DNA of 64,000 nt, taken from Nosema muscidifuracis. Its lineage: Eukaryota > Microsporidia > Nosematidae. Positions within the stretch are counted from its first letter, which is position 1; each line of letters starts with the position of its first letter. A model generated the notes under the pieces. That model ran no database searches, was not told the origin of the DNA, and worked only from the letters and a program-made list of their open reading frames with translations. The stretch spans positions 310,001-374,000 of the forward strand of contig JAIOKI010000019.1 in assembly GCA_028335825.1 (NCBI GenBank), given 5' to 3'. The translations under genes and the position numbers were made by a program. Below, in pieces: positions 32,337 to 43,327 of the stretch.

Positions 32337-33693
32337 TATTTTTTTGTAATATTCAATCATCAATGTAGTACAGAGAATTCTATAAAGATATAGAAGATAC
32401 GATATTTTTAAGCACAAAAAAAATAGTTTACAATTATCGATATTAGAGAAAAATTATTTTTATTCATATAAATATTATTCTTTCGAAAGTCAAATGATCT
32501 GATAGACTATTAAGTGAAACAACGAATCATCTTAATTTAAATAAAAATAATAAATCAAACTATATTCTTCTAGTGGAACAAATATGAGACGTATTTTGAA
32601 GAATTCTAAATTAGAGACATTGAATATGAGATATTTTATGATTAATCAGGACCTTCTCAAAAAAGTTATTGATATTATACGATAATGAAAAGTGCAAATT
32701 TATTCATTCAATGTTTATGTAAAATCTTCGAAAATTGCTTTTGAAGTGATGACATAATCATAAATTTTGAAAATTTGTTTTAAAGAATATTTTAATAATT
32801 TTTGTTATTGTCTGATGAAATTTTTTTAAGATGAGTTTTTAAAGATTTTAAATTTGGATTATACAGTTTATTTTACAATAATACAGAAATTCATAATGAT
32901 TTTATCAAAAATACTTCAAAAGAAGAAAGCGAATTCGAAATAACTCTGTGCATTTATGATAAAAATGTCTTATGTTTTTTATGAAAGTCATATTAGCATT
33001 AACGGAAAAAAACATTACTAAAGAGATTTATGATGAGATGAAAGTGCTTTTTAGATTTTCATTAAATCTTAAAAACGATGATCTAATGTCAGATGTATTG
33101 TTTTACTAATCTTTGACTAATTATATAGAGTCATACTATTCGCCGTATTCTATAATTTTCTTTCATATACTCAGAAGTCGTAGTTTATTAACAGTAAATG
33201 AGTTTGAAAATATAATGAAGCTAAATTTTTCGTTAAGAAGTTTAAATGATAATCAGAAAGAAAAGTTTGCTTTGAAAATCACTTACAATAATTTATTTGA
33301 CGAAATTATAAAAAAATGATTGCATGTAATAAGACCAACCCCTAAATATTGTCATTATAACTACTAATGATTTTATTTGCAAGAGTTCTTAACGAAATAT
33401 ATTTATCAGATGATTATCCAATTGAGAGGTATCACTGGAAAGAATTATATGATGAAATATTATTAAACTATATTTATTTAAAGATAATAAATTTCTTTTA
33501 ATATATTTAAACATGTTTTATTAAATCTAAAAAAATGTCACATACATACTTCAATATGAACAGACAGCTATCTTAAAAAATATTAGCTCATATTTCAAAA
33601 AATCCACCAATGATTTACCATAAACATAATTTTAATTTACATGAATACAAAGAAATGTATCAGGAAGAAAAATTACGTTATATAATGAATTAA
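32337..33693 (+). pseudogene. Broken copy of family B gene B2
   Basis: Follows B2 in order from end to end. YRE-FYKDIEDTI occurs near 32370, then FIKNTSKEESEFEIT near 32890-32945, the 33113-33319 piece (YYSPYSIIFFHILRS, ALKITYNNLFDE), LILFARVLNEIYLSDDY near 33370-33420 and a final IMN stop matching the B2 C-terminus. Many stops and shifts. GTCCC lies near its old start. It is oriented opposite to B2. Confidence 0.88.
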
Positions 33694-34603
33694 ATTGATT
33701 TTATTAATGCACAATATTAAAAGTTAACTAATTTTTTATTTTTGTGTATTTTAATTGACTAAGATTATAAACAAAGTATTCGTTTAAAAAACCTTATTAT
33801 ATGTATAAAAACATTTATCTATGATCAACTCTACTTAAGTTATATAAGTTTAATTGAATATATAATATCTTATTTTCTTATAATAGTATGGTCATTTACC
33901 TTAAAAATTATTTTAAGATTCTTGTACCACATTTATTTTCTTCCTCGAGTATCTTATATGCAACAGATCTTAAGTAGTCTAATGTAAATCTTTTCAAAGT
34001 CATCTTTTAAACCTTTATCTACACATATATTACTATTTATTCATCTATTATAATGTTATTTTAGTATGAATTATAGTATCTTGTTACTACGTCATACAAG
34101 GTCATTGCGTAGAGAATAATTCTTTTTTCTAAATTTATGTATTGACCCATAATGTTAGTCAAAAAGTTATACCCACTGTAGTGATTAAGACTAAGTTATC
34201 ACTCAAACAATATATATTTTAACGAAATCATCATGAAATTAATAAAAGTATATGGCTTTAATTATTTATTATATCTAGTATCACTTGATTTAAAACCTAT
34301 CAAAAAATCAATAATTTATGAAACTAAATCAACATTTTATGAAGGAAATGACTTAATTTAAAAAAATTAAATTTAACGTATACCGATTTTTTTGTCCCAT
34401 ATAAAATATAATTTTTAAACATGATTCTTACAGATAATAGTGAGGAAGTATTATACATAATAAGACTCAAGCCGGTTATATTTTACCTCAATTAATACAA
34501 AAACAATAACAAATAAATAATCTTTCCATAGATAACTCTTTAAGTTATAATTAACTAATTTCATTCCTAAATTTAAATAAACCTTTTATAAATTAATAAA
34601 ATA
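33694..34603. other. Gene-free stretch
   Basis: Holds one isolated GACCCATAATG at about 34146 followed by only ten codons, and a 42-codon open frame at 34233-34361. I do not call either as a gene. Confidence 0.4.
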
Positions 34604-35563
34604 TTATTTTTTTAGATCTAAAGTAATATAAATCGAAATAAATAATATAAAAAGAGACATTAAGATACCTGGTACTATTATTTTTATGTTCTTGTTATTA
34701 TCATATCCTAAAATCACTAAAATAAAAAATACTAATGTTGAGACTATCGATAATGAAATCATATAATAAAACGTATTTTGTTGACAAATTGATATATTAC
34801 TATCTATAGATTTAGAATCAGAAAATACATAATCTGGTAAATCAATTTCTCCTAACTCTCTCTTAACAATAGTTTTAGAATTATTATTTTTATAAAGTTC
34901 TAAAATTACATCTAAATCCTCGAAATATACTATTGGAACACAATTGTTTTCTTTTTGAACTTCATTGATTTCAGTTCTAACTTTCATTCCTAAAATCTTT
35001 TCGATTTGTTCAATTTCCCAAGTATAATCCTCATTACTACAATTATTTTGTGATACCTTCTTTAGAAAAAAATCGATACAATCTTTTATATTTCTACATC
35101 CATCTCGTAAATCATAAGCATCACATAATAAATTTCTAAAATGTTTTTTTGTATCACATAATGATATTAAACCATTATTGAGATTGTTGATTGCTTTAAA
35201 TAATTTGTAATATGTATTATAAGTTACTAACCTTCCATCTTGAACTTTTTTATCAAGAAAATCACAATCTAAATACTCGATATCAGACCACAAGTTATCA
35301 GTATCATAAGCTTTACATTCATAATCAATTCCATTGTTGCTAAAAGATTCACCTACACAATCCCGATTACAATTACACATTTTACGAGTAAGATGTACAA
35401 GACATTTTGGTATTTTTTGTATAATAGTTGTTGGTGATACTTCTTCACTGATATTTAAAGTATTAAATCGTTTGCAAGATGTAGATGATTTTTCCAGATG
35501 TTCATCCCGCCAAATCTTGAATTTTTCAAATAATTTAATTTCATTTTCTGTAAATCCCTGCAT
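34604..35563 (-). CDS. Family A cysteine-rich membrane protein (A5), 319 aa
   Basis: I place the start at the ATG at 35563 (MQGFTENEIKLFEK) rather than an upstream GTG, which gives 319 aa like A4. It has WRDEH near residue 23, IPKCLVHLTRKMCNCNRDC, CKAYDTDNLW, LDCDF, LCDTK, LLCDAYDLRDGCRN, DCIDF and NCSNE. A dibasic site (VKRELGE) lies before two hydrophobic segments near 265-285 and 295-315. No C-rich motif precedes the start. Most similar to A4, suggesting a local duplication. Confidence 0.86.
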   Translation of the reverse strand: MQGFTENEIKLFEKFKIWRDEHLEKSSTSCKRFNTLNISEEVSPTTIIQKIPKCLVHLTRKMCNCNRDCVGESFSNNGIDYECKAYDTDNLWSDIEYLDCDFLDKKVQDGRLVTYNTYYKLFKAINNLNNGLISLCDTKKHFRNLLCDAYDLRDGCRNIKDCIDFFLKKVSQNNCSNEDYTWEIEQIEKILGMKVRTEINEVQKENNCVPIVYFEDLDVILELYKNNNSKTIVKRELGEIDLPDYVFSDSKSIDSNISICQQNTFYYMISLSIVSTLVFFILVILGYDNNKNIKIIVPGILMSLFILFISIYITLDLKK

Positions 35564-36179
35564 AGATAATAAGACTAGCACGATTATATATTTGTTAAGT
35601 TAATTTTAATTTAAGTTCCATCAAGATTATAAATGTTTTATTTTTATCTGTTTATATTTAAAGTCTTGTAGTTTATCATAACAGTAAATTGATATTAATT
35701 AATTTGTTTTCTAATTTGTGATGAAAATTCAGGCAATAATCAAAATTTGAAATGAAATATTGGTTATAGTAATATAATTTGTTTGTTATGAGTTAAACGA
35801 ACATATTTATTTTTTAATAATATAGCTAATTGTATAATGAATCCACTTATTCTAAATATGTCAAATATCTCAAAATATGTGACAATTGATGTATTGTGTT
35901 GACAATTTATTTAGTAAACTATTTATTTTAAGCTGAGAAAAATAAAGAGATTCACACTATATACTTGAAATAATATGTTATATTATTAGATCACATTTCT
36001 ATAAGTAATTTATTCAATAATTTCTTTGTAAAAGGATAATATAAAAAACCAGTTGAAAGAAATTAATTATTATATTTAATATTTACTGTACAGAGAATGT
36101 GTTTTGACACAAAGAAAATCTAATAATGTCTAAATAATAAATCCTTATGACTCAAAAAAATATGTAAAATAAATTTAGT
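35564..36179. other. Gene-free stretch
   Basis: Lies between A5 and the end of the split HECT gene. AT-rich, nothing seen. Confidence 0.5.
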
Positions 36180-37919
36180 TTAAATTATTTCAAATCCTTC
36201 ACTACACTCATTTATAGCATAGACAATATTTCTTCTTAAATCATCATATGTAGAATATTCAGGTAAATCTAATTGATTAAAACACGTATGAGCAGAAGGA
36301 AGTCTTACAGAATCTGATTTTACTTTATGTATAGAAAACTTCTGTGTTCCACTATTTCCTTGTAAATTAATAAATCCATCAAAGGGAACTCTTGTAGACC
36401 CTGTACAGAATTGTAATAATTTAGCCTTTTCATCAGGAGTAAATCCATGTACTGCTCTCCAAAACCATACAATATTTCTAGAATTCTTAGTATATCCATT
36501 ATAAGTTGTATTATTCTGCCAGTCTTCTACATTAATCTCTGGAATACCGCATATTAATAATTCTAGCTCTTTCTCAGTAAAAATAGAAATTAAGTCTTCA
36601 TTTATTAATTCAAATAATCCTTCTTTTATAGCATTTAACTGTAGTTCAACATTTTTAGTTAATTTTCTTTGTACTACTAAATCTATATATTCATTCTTAT
36701 TCTGATCATTTACTAAAATATTCTTACCATTAGGAATAAGATCTTCTTCAAGACATGTACCAAATTCATTATTCTCATAAGAAAATGTTAAATTTAAAAT
36801 ATTATCTATAGAATTATCTCTTATCCATATTAAAGAATTATAATATTGGTAATCTATTTCTTCTAAATCTGAAAGATCACACTTCTTATTGAGGAGGTAT
36901 TTATATACTGACTTATCAAAATGAATTCCTAAATTATATCCTTCAATTATTACCTTAGCTAAAAGTCTTCCTACAAATTTAAAATATAATAAATGATCAG
37001 CATTGATATTACTATTGATAAATGGATGTACTGTAGTATGTTTATCTGATGAGTATACAAAAAGACCTAAATCAGGATTTAAAGCTTCTTTTATAATTAA
37101 TTCTAACCATTCTTTTGTTAATCCACCGAAATCTAATCCTTTCTCCCCTGAAAATTTTATTTGAATTCTTTTAGTTTTCAATTCTTTATAAGATTTATTC
37201 ATAATCTGGAAGAAAGAATCTTCAAGGACTGATTTTCTACGAACTGTAATAGAAAATGATCCATCTATATAATAATCCATATCATCTATTTTATTTCTTA
37301 GATATTTCAGTTTATTAGTAAAACTTAGTATATTAAATTTGTATAAAAATGGTACTATATTATCATTACCTCTTAATAGATTATTCATATTATCTGTATT
37401 ATTTTGAATATTCTTTTCTAATTCTTGACGTTTTCTCTTATATTTTTCTATGATATTATTCTTATTCTGTGTAGATAAGAAAATTAAGAAATTTACAAAC
37501 CCTTCATAGAGACTAAAAAGTGGAATTATTTTTAAGAAAGTAGAATCCATAGTTAATTCAGAAGTAATCTTATCGAAGGAATCATAAATTTCATAGTTGA
37601 TGAAATCAACTTCTTGAGATTTATTAAACAAGTTTTGTTCATATAAACATACAAAATCAAGGTGATGAATATTTTTCTTCTCAATATTAAATTTAGTTCT
37701 TAGTTCTTCAATATGAAGCTTATATTTCTTATTGTAGTGATCGAATATAAAATTACTTAATTCATCAATTACTAATAAATATCTGTTAAATGTATCATAA
37801 TCATCTATATTACTCATAGCTTGTAGCAGTAATACAGATATGAATTCAATAAGAATATTTTTTAGATTTTTCATGCAGAACTTTGTTAGATAATTTCGTG
37901 TTTTTCTACTAATTACCAA
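36180..37919 (-). CDS. HECT ligase C-terminal part of a TOM1/HUWE1-like gene, 579 aa
   Basis: Holds the HECT domain at about 220-579, with FGGLTKEWLELIIKE, CTGSTRVPFDGF and the catalytic Cys at 546 in SAHTCFNQLDLPEYS, the canonical HECT end. It has no signal peptide and no convincing start: the frame opens with TTG and its first ATG is 15 codons in, with no C-rich motif nearby. It lies two bases after the stop of the 1799-residue frame and its own frame is open about 40 bases further upstream. I read both as one host gene with a frame change near 37.92-37.95 kb. The homopolymer-rich junction makes a sequencing error plausible. Confidence 0.9.
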   Translation of the reverse strand: MVISRKTRNYLTKFCMKNLKNILIEFISVLLLQAMSNIDDYDTFNRYLLVIDELSNFIFDHYNKKYKLHIEELRTKFNIEKKNIHHLDFVCLYEQNLFNKSQEVDFINYEIYDSFDKITSELTMDSTFLKIIPLFSLYEGFVNFLIFLSTQNKNNIIEKYKRKRQELEKNIQNNTDNMNNLLRGNDNIVPFLYKFNILSFTNKLKYLRNKIDDMDYYIDGSFSITVRRKSVLEDSFFQIMNKSYKELKTKRIQIKFSGEKGLDFGGLTKEWLELIIKEALNPDLGLFVYSSDKHTTVHPFINSNINADHLLYFKFVGRLLAKVIIEGYNLGIHFDKSVYKYLLNKKCDLSDLEEIDYQYYNSLIWIRDNSIDNILNLTFSYENNEFGTCLEEDLIPNGKNILVNDQNKNEYIDLVVQRKLTKNVELQLNAIKEGLFELINEDLISIFTEKELELLICGIPEINVEDWQNNTTYNGYTKNSRNIVWFWRAVHGFTPDEKAKLLQFCTGSTRVPFDGFINLQGNSGTQKFSIHKVKSDSVRLPSAHTCFNQLDLPEYSTYDDLRRNIVYAINECSEGFEII

Positions 37920-37921
37920 TC

Positions 37922-40900
37922 TTAAAACTTTTCCAAATTCTTCAAGTATATTAATATTTTAAATGATACTATTTTAGTATCTAACTTTATAAATTCTTTT
38001 TTAATTTCCATCTTACTGAGAATAAATAAACACAATTCATTGAATTCTTTTTCTTTTGCTAATATCATTAAACATCTTATAAAATCAACATTTTCTTGAT
38101 ATATCTTTTTTGAAGATAAATTAATTACTTTAAATATTTCTAGACATTTCTTTATATTATAAACTGCATCAATAACTGTATAATTTAAAAATTCATCCAT
38201 AACTACTGATATAATTTGGTGTTTCCATTCCAAATTGAATGATGCTACTTCTATAAATTCATTAAGACTAGATTGGTTTGTATAATTAATTGTCAAATAA
38301 GATTTTAAAAAATTCATAAAAATCTTAACATCAGCATACATTTCAATATCTTCAGGTAAATCTTTTTCTTCATTCTCTAAACTCATACTTGATTCACAAC
38401 TTGGTGCATATTGAAAATAATCATCTTTAAGTCTTCTTTCATGCTCAGCAAATAATTGTTTTCCAAGTTCTGATAATTGATTGAAAAATATTTTATCTAT
38501 TGGTTTATAATTGACAGAATTCATTTTTCTATTCTCATACCACTCATCTAAAAATATACTTAAAGATTCTTCATTCATATTATTGATTTCTTCAATAGTC
38601 TTATTAGGTATTACACCATTTTCTTCACCTATACTTGATTCATCAGAAAATTCCAATTCTTCTTCTATTTCTTCACTTTGGTTAGATAAAGACAATTGAT
38701 CTTCAAAATTGCTTTCCTTGGAATCAACAATAAGCTCTACTTTTTCAAGATCATCTTTTTTAATTTTAATAAAATCATTAATATTTTCTATTTTAAATTC
38801 CTTCTCAAAATCATTCTTTATAATTTTAACGAAATTAAAAATATTAAAACTGTTTTCTAAAATTTCAAATTCTTTCTCAGTAATGAATAGTGTAGAAAAT
38901 ATACTATTAAAAGGTTTGTACTTTTCTATTTCATATGTTACTTCATCGATAGTATTCTCTGATGAGAATGAGGAATTTAAAATTGTGATATCATCAGCTT
39001 CTGGAACAATCTCTTCACGATCATCAAAGTATGAATCAGAATCATAGTGATCATGTGATTCATTATCCCAAAAACCTTCATCAGATTCCTCATTTTCTAC
39101 CAACACATCATCATTATACTTGCTATAAATAGTTGATATAAAGGAATAAATATAAGAAATCTTATTAGAACCTACAATTTGATTCCATGCTATTATAGAT
39201 GATCTATCATAAGAATTTTTCAATGAAGTTTCCTCATGTATTTCAGGTAATAAGAAATCAGATTCCTTATGTTTTGAAAGGACTGTAAATATTTTATCAG
39301 CTATTCCATAACTCATTAATTTCTCAGATAACATAACAGATATATCTTTATTAAAATGTCTTTCTTTAGAGTAATACCTTATATTGACGAAATCTAATGC
39401 TGTAAATAGAATTATAACTAAATTATAGATTTTATAATCTTTCGAATCTAATATCTTTTTTTCAATAATCTTGTATATCATGTTAAATAACTTTTCATTT
39501 TCAGATCTTATACAATATGCCAAGAAATCAATAGCTATAAAATAATCTGTTTCAACTGTAATTTTTTCATTAAAAATAATAGGCATTATATATTTCTTTA
39601 TGATAGATTTTATATACTTTTTAGTAATAAATTCTTCATATCTTTTATCATTCATTATTATTTCATTCAAGATATTAAGCATATAAATATTTTTAAGACT
39701 CATTTTCATACATCTCAAAAATAGTTTTTCTTGAATGTATGTAATTTCAGTTATTTTTTTCTCTTCTGTAATTTTGATATCCAGATTAAATTCTTGTAAA
39801 AAGTCTTTAAATTTATCTTTTAGTACATTTATATCTCTGTAACCTAACAAATAATGATAATCAATAAACTTGCTATATGAGCATATATTGGTTTCTCTAA
39901 TAGGGTAGTTATTACTTATTTCAATCAACAAATAATGAAATATAGATTTTATAAGCATATTGATATCTTCTTTATTCTTTTTGTTGATTAACTTTTCTAT
40001 AAAATTTAATATCCTCAGGTAAAAAGTCAAGTCTAAGGAAATATTCTGAGATTTAAAATATTTCAAAAATGAAATTATGTAAATTATTTTAGATCTTTTT
40101 TTTATATTTTTTGATTTGAGTATAACACTTAAATTATTCATAAAGTAATCTACATCAAATTTTAGAAATCCTTCTTTATCGTATAAAATATTTATATCTT
40201 TAAATATCATATTAATCTTTTCTATATTAGCCTTAATACGACTAAAGGTTAATTTCTTAAGCACGTAAATGCTTATATTTATAAATAATTTAGATATCGC
40301 GAATTTATGATTAACGAGATATAATACAACATCAATATTTCCATCATAATCATTTTTTATGATCATCTTATAATCGTCCATATCTAAGATTTTACATATA
40401 AATTTTGCATCATCAAATACTTTCTTAAAATTTATTTCTTTTCCTTTTTTATAATTATTGATATAATATTCAATTATTTTTCTTTCTTCTTCTATACTAA
40501 ATTTTTGATTTCCTACAATAAGATCATTTACAGATTTATAGATATCACTATTTTTACTATTCTTAGTCAAAAAATCAAATATTTTAAAGCATGTATCTTT
40601 TCTATGAAATTTAAGATTACGAAGATTTAACTTACAAATCAAACTAAATAATGATTCTTTAGACCATAAACTTTCATTATTTAGAATATCATTACTCGAA
40701 ATCCAATCTAAAAAATATCTTGTTTCAATAAAATTAAACTTATGAATATTGTTTTCGATTATATGAAGGAAGAATTTCATGTTTTTCTTAATTAAGTTAT
40801 CAGATAATTTATTAACAACTGCATTATAATCCATCATATTAATTTCTTTAAATGAATTATTATTAATTGATGATCTAATTTTTATTTCACAATATTCCTG

Positions 40901-43321
40901 TGTATAAATAACATCATTTGTTTTTAACTTTTTAGGTTCTAAATCATATTCAGTATCTTCTATAGGATGTATAATATTCAAGAAATATTTGAAACAAGAA
41001 TTTGATTCATATTCATGTTCTCTAAATAATAATATACCTAATAGATATTCAACTTCCAAACATATTAATGAAAGAATATTGTTATTTGAATAAGTTGACT
41101 TGTTTCTAAATTCTATTAATTTGTCTAAAGTGTTATTTATAGTATCATCACATATATTATAACATAATAAGTTTGGTAAAATATTCATTATTAAGTAAAA
41201 TGACACTTTTAAAATACAATTTTCATTAATTAGAATAAAACCAACATCAGTAACCATATGACAAATAAAAAATAAATATTTTTCTAATGACTCATATAAC
41301 TTAATATTGAAATTCTCATTATTTTGTGTATCTATAATTTTAAATATTGTAGATCCTAATTTTAAGATAAAATATTCAACAATAACAATTTTATCTGAAA
41401 TTATAAATAATTCAGACTTTAAAATTTCGAAAAATGAACTTACAGATAAATTATCTTTTTCTAAAGAATTCATATATACTAAATCCAAATATAAAAGAAT
41501 CTCTTTTTCACAATTCTCAAAAAATGTATTCATTTCTGGTTTCATAGAACTTATAAATCTAAAATAATTAGCCTCATTGATTGAAGCATTTTTTGTTTTT
41601 AATATCTTAGGTAAATATGCTAAATAATCTAATTTCTTTTTTATAAATACATTCAATTCTGATTTATACTCAGGATGATGCATTAGTAAAATAGAAAGAT
41701 GTACATTAAAATCATTGAATGAATCGAGCAAATATGCATCTTCACTATTAAATATTACATCTAGAAATGATACAAATTTTCCAGACTTAATAAAATCAAG
41801 TCTAGTCTCTGTATCTAGTGAAATAGCATCTAATAAATTAATCAGTGATTTATGCACTTCTTCATTCCATATAAAATCTTCAAAAACTTTTAAAAGTCCT
41901 TGATTCAATATATTCTTAATAGATAAAGGATCATTGTTAATAAAAAAAGTAATTGTATTAATACAGTGATAGAAATATACATCATTCTTGTTACTAATTA
42001 ATTCTAAAGATTTCTTTAGATAATCACTTTCTTCAAATGGTTCAAAATAAGCATTTCCTTGTTTATAAATTTCATTAATAATCTTAAATGTAAGTTTAAG
42101 TACAAAAAAATCTTTTTGTATCAATTTTTTATCAAATTTACTTATAAAATCTTTAAAATATTTCAGATCTAAATTATTTTCAAAAATTGAATCATCTTTC
42201 TTTACATAATTATGCAACACACAAAGATACCTGAATTCAATATCAGGATTATTATCTTTTAAGTTTAACTTAATATTGTATTTGAAATTAGTTTCATCAG
42301 ATTCACTATTAATTAGTAGTTCCTCTAATATTGAATAAATCATAATATTTTCAAATTTACTTAATTCTAAAGATTTATAAAAATATCCTTGATCATCATT
42401 TAGTTCTAAAAATTCTTCAATTTTTTCATAATCATAAACCAATGTTAAATGATACAATATAAAAGTATCTAAACAAAATCTCATTTCATCTATAACACAA
42501 AAATATGGTAAAAGAGTATCTTTATCAAAAATACTATGATTTTCATTTTTTATAATATTTCTCATTATTATAATCTCTTTATTTGAAACTTCTTCAACAA
42601 GAATTTTAAAAAAATCTTTGTTACTTATATTCGATGACAAAGATATCAAAGCATATATTCTACGAAGTATCAACAGGATATCATCATTTAAACATAATCT
42701 TCTATTAGCTTCAAGATATAAATCTGAAATATTATGTTTTGTTCTATTGATTTTGAAAAATTGAATTATATCAGAATCTTCCTCTAAATTATCTAAAATT
42801 TTATACTTGAGATCTGTAGAATAATCAATCCTTCTAAGTTTAAGATTAGGAATATTTATCATCTTAAGTAGAATTTCTACATACTTATCATTATTAGTTA
42901 TAAAAAAATCAGTTCTTTCATGTAAAGAAATAATTTTGAAAGATTGAATACTAACCTCGATATCAAAACAAAGAGCAAATTTTAACCATAATGATTTATC
43001 AGATAAATTTATACTATTTGGAGAAAAAACCATTATTCTTTGGATAAACCTAAAAATCGAAATTAATATTAATTTTTCTTGTTCAGTAAAATGACTATCT
43101 TGAAACCCATCATAGAAACGAGTCTCATAAATTTCATTCATTATTTTTGAGAATTTTTTTAAAATATTTCTGAAACTTTCAAATCTTCTATTTTTATATT
43201 TCCAGTTATTTAATGTCGGATGAATAATCTTGGCTAATTCCGTATAATCTTCAAATTTACATATATTGTCTTCTAATTCTTTAAAAGATTTTTTAGAATT
43301 TAAATCAGGATTTATGCTCAT
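37922..43321 (-). CDS. N-terminal part of TOM1/HUWE1-like HECT ligase, 1799 aa
   Basis: Very long helical, armadillo-like protein with no membrane segment. An acidic stretch at about 1405-1445 (DNESHDHYDSDSYFDDREE) and a segment near 1600-1630 (IDKIFFNQLSELGKQLFAEH) resemble the acidic region and the ubiquitin-binding-like motif that precede the HECT domain in TOM1 and HUWE1. Together with the next frame the total is about 2378 residues, shorter than yeast TOM1, as is usual in reduced genomes. The start is fixed by GACCCTAA before the ATG. Expected cytosolic or nuclear ligase acting on ribosomal and chromatin substrates, by family knowledge. Confidence 0.82.
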   Translation of the reverse strand: MSINPDLNSKKSFKELEDNICKFEDYTELAKIIHPTLNNWKYKNRRFESFRNILKKFSKIMNEIYETRFYDGFQDSHFTEQEKLILISIFRFIQRIMVFSPNSINLSDKSLWLKFALCFDIEVSIQSFKIISLHERTDFFITNNDKYVEILLKMINIPNLKLRRIDYSTDLKYKILDNLEEDSDIIQFFKINRTKHNISDLYLEANRRLCLNDDILLILRRIYALISLSSNISNKDFFKILVEEVSNKEIIIMRNIIKNENHSIFDKDTLLPYFCVIDEMRFCLDTFILYHLTLVYDYEKIEEFLELNDDQGYFYKSLELSKFENIMIYSILEELLINSESDETNFKYNIKLNLKDNNPDIEFRYLCVLHNYVKKDDSIFENNLDLKYFKDFISKFDKKLIQKDFFVLKLTFKIINEIYKQGNAYFEPFEESDYLKKSLELISNKNDVYFYHCINTITFFINNDPLSIKNILNQGLLKVFEDFIWNEEVHKSLINLLDAISLDTETRLDFIKSGKFVSFLDVIFNSEDAYLLDSFNDFNVHLSILLMHHPEYKSELNVFIKKKLDYLAYLPKILKTKNASINEANYFRFISSMKPEMNTFFENCEKEILLYLDLVYMNSLEKDNLSVSSFFEILKSELFIISDKIVIVEYFILKLGSTIFKIIDTQNNENFNIKLYESLEKYLFFICHMVTDVGFILINENCILKVSFYLIMNILPNLLCYNICDDTINNTLDKLIEFRNKSTYSNNNILSLICLEVEYLLGILLFREHEYESNSCFKYFLNIIHPIEDTEYDLEPKKLKTNDVIYTQEYCEIKIRSSINNNSFKEINMMDYNAVVNKLSDNLIKKNMKFFLHIIENNIHKFNFIETRYFLDWISSNDILNNESLWSKESLFSLICKLNLRNLKFHRKDTCFKIFDFLTKNSKNSDIYKSVNDLIVGNQKFSIEEERKIIEYYINNYKKGKEINFKKVFDDAKFICKILDMDDYKMIIKNDYDGNIDVVLYLVNHKFAISKLFINISIYVLKKLTFSRIKANIEKINMIFKDINILYDKEGFLKFDVDYFMNNLSVILKSKNIKKRSKIIYIISFLKYFKSQNISLDLTFYLRILNFIEKLINKKNKEDINMLIKSIFHYLLIEISNNYPIRETNICSYSKFIDYHYLLGYRDINVLKDKFKDFLQEFNLDIKITEEKKITEITYIQEKLFLRCMKMSLKNIYMLNILNEIIMNDKRYEEFITKKYIKSIIKKYIMPIIFNEKITVETDYFIAIDFLAYCIRSENEKLFNMIYKIIEKKILDSKDYKIYNLVIILFTALDFVNIRYYSKERHFNKDISVMLSEKLMSYGIADKIFTVLSKHKESDFLLPEIHEETSLKNSYDRSSIIAWNQIVGSNKISYIYSFISTIYSKYNDDVLVENEESDEGFWDNESHDHYDSDSYFDDREEIVPEADDITILNSSFSSENTIDEVTYEIEKYKPFNSIFSTLFITEKEFEILENSFNIFNFVKIIKNDFEKEFKIENINDFIKIKKDDLEKVELIVDSKESNFEDQLSLSNQSEEIEEELEFSDESSIGEENGVIPNKTIEEINNMNEESLSIFLDEWYENRKMNSVNYKPIDKIFFNQLSELGKQLFAEHERRLKDDYFQYAPSCESSMSLENEEKDLPEDIEMYADVKIFMNFLKSYLTINYTNQSSLNEFIEVASFNLEWKHQIISVVMDEFLNYTVIDAVYNIKKCLEIFKVINLSSKKIYQENVDFIRCLMILAKEKEFNELCLFILSKMEIKKEFIKLDTKIVSFKILIYLKNLEKF

Positions 43322-43324
43322 TTA

Positions 43325-43327
43325 GGG
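43325..43327 (-). promoter_or_regulatory. CCC start-proximal motif
   Basis: TTTTGACCCTAA directly before the ATG of the TOM1-like gene. Confidence 0.6.

Noticed and set aside
34143-34175. GACCCATAATG, a perfect start signal
   Set aside because: Only ten codons follow before a stop and no similarity continues after it.
34233-34361. 42-codon frame with a hydrophobic start
   Set aside because: No C-rich motif nearby, very short, and frames of this length arise by chance in such sequence.
36180-37919. An independent 579-residue HECT gene
   Set aside because: No ATG at its opening, no C-rich signal, frame open upstream, and it adjoins a frame that needs a HECT domain. Equal length to the gene at 20061 is probably chance.
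38511-41903. Several plus-strand frames of 60-112 codons inside the TOM1-like gene
   Set aside because: Antisense shadows of a long AT-rich coding frame, serine-rich as expected from reversed acidic codons.
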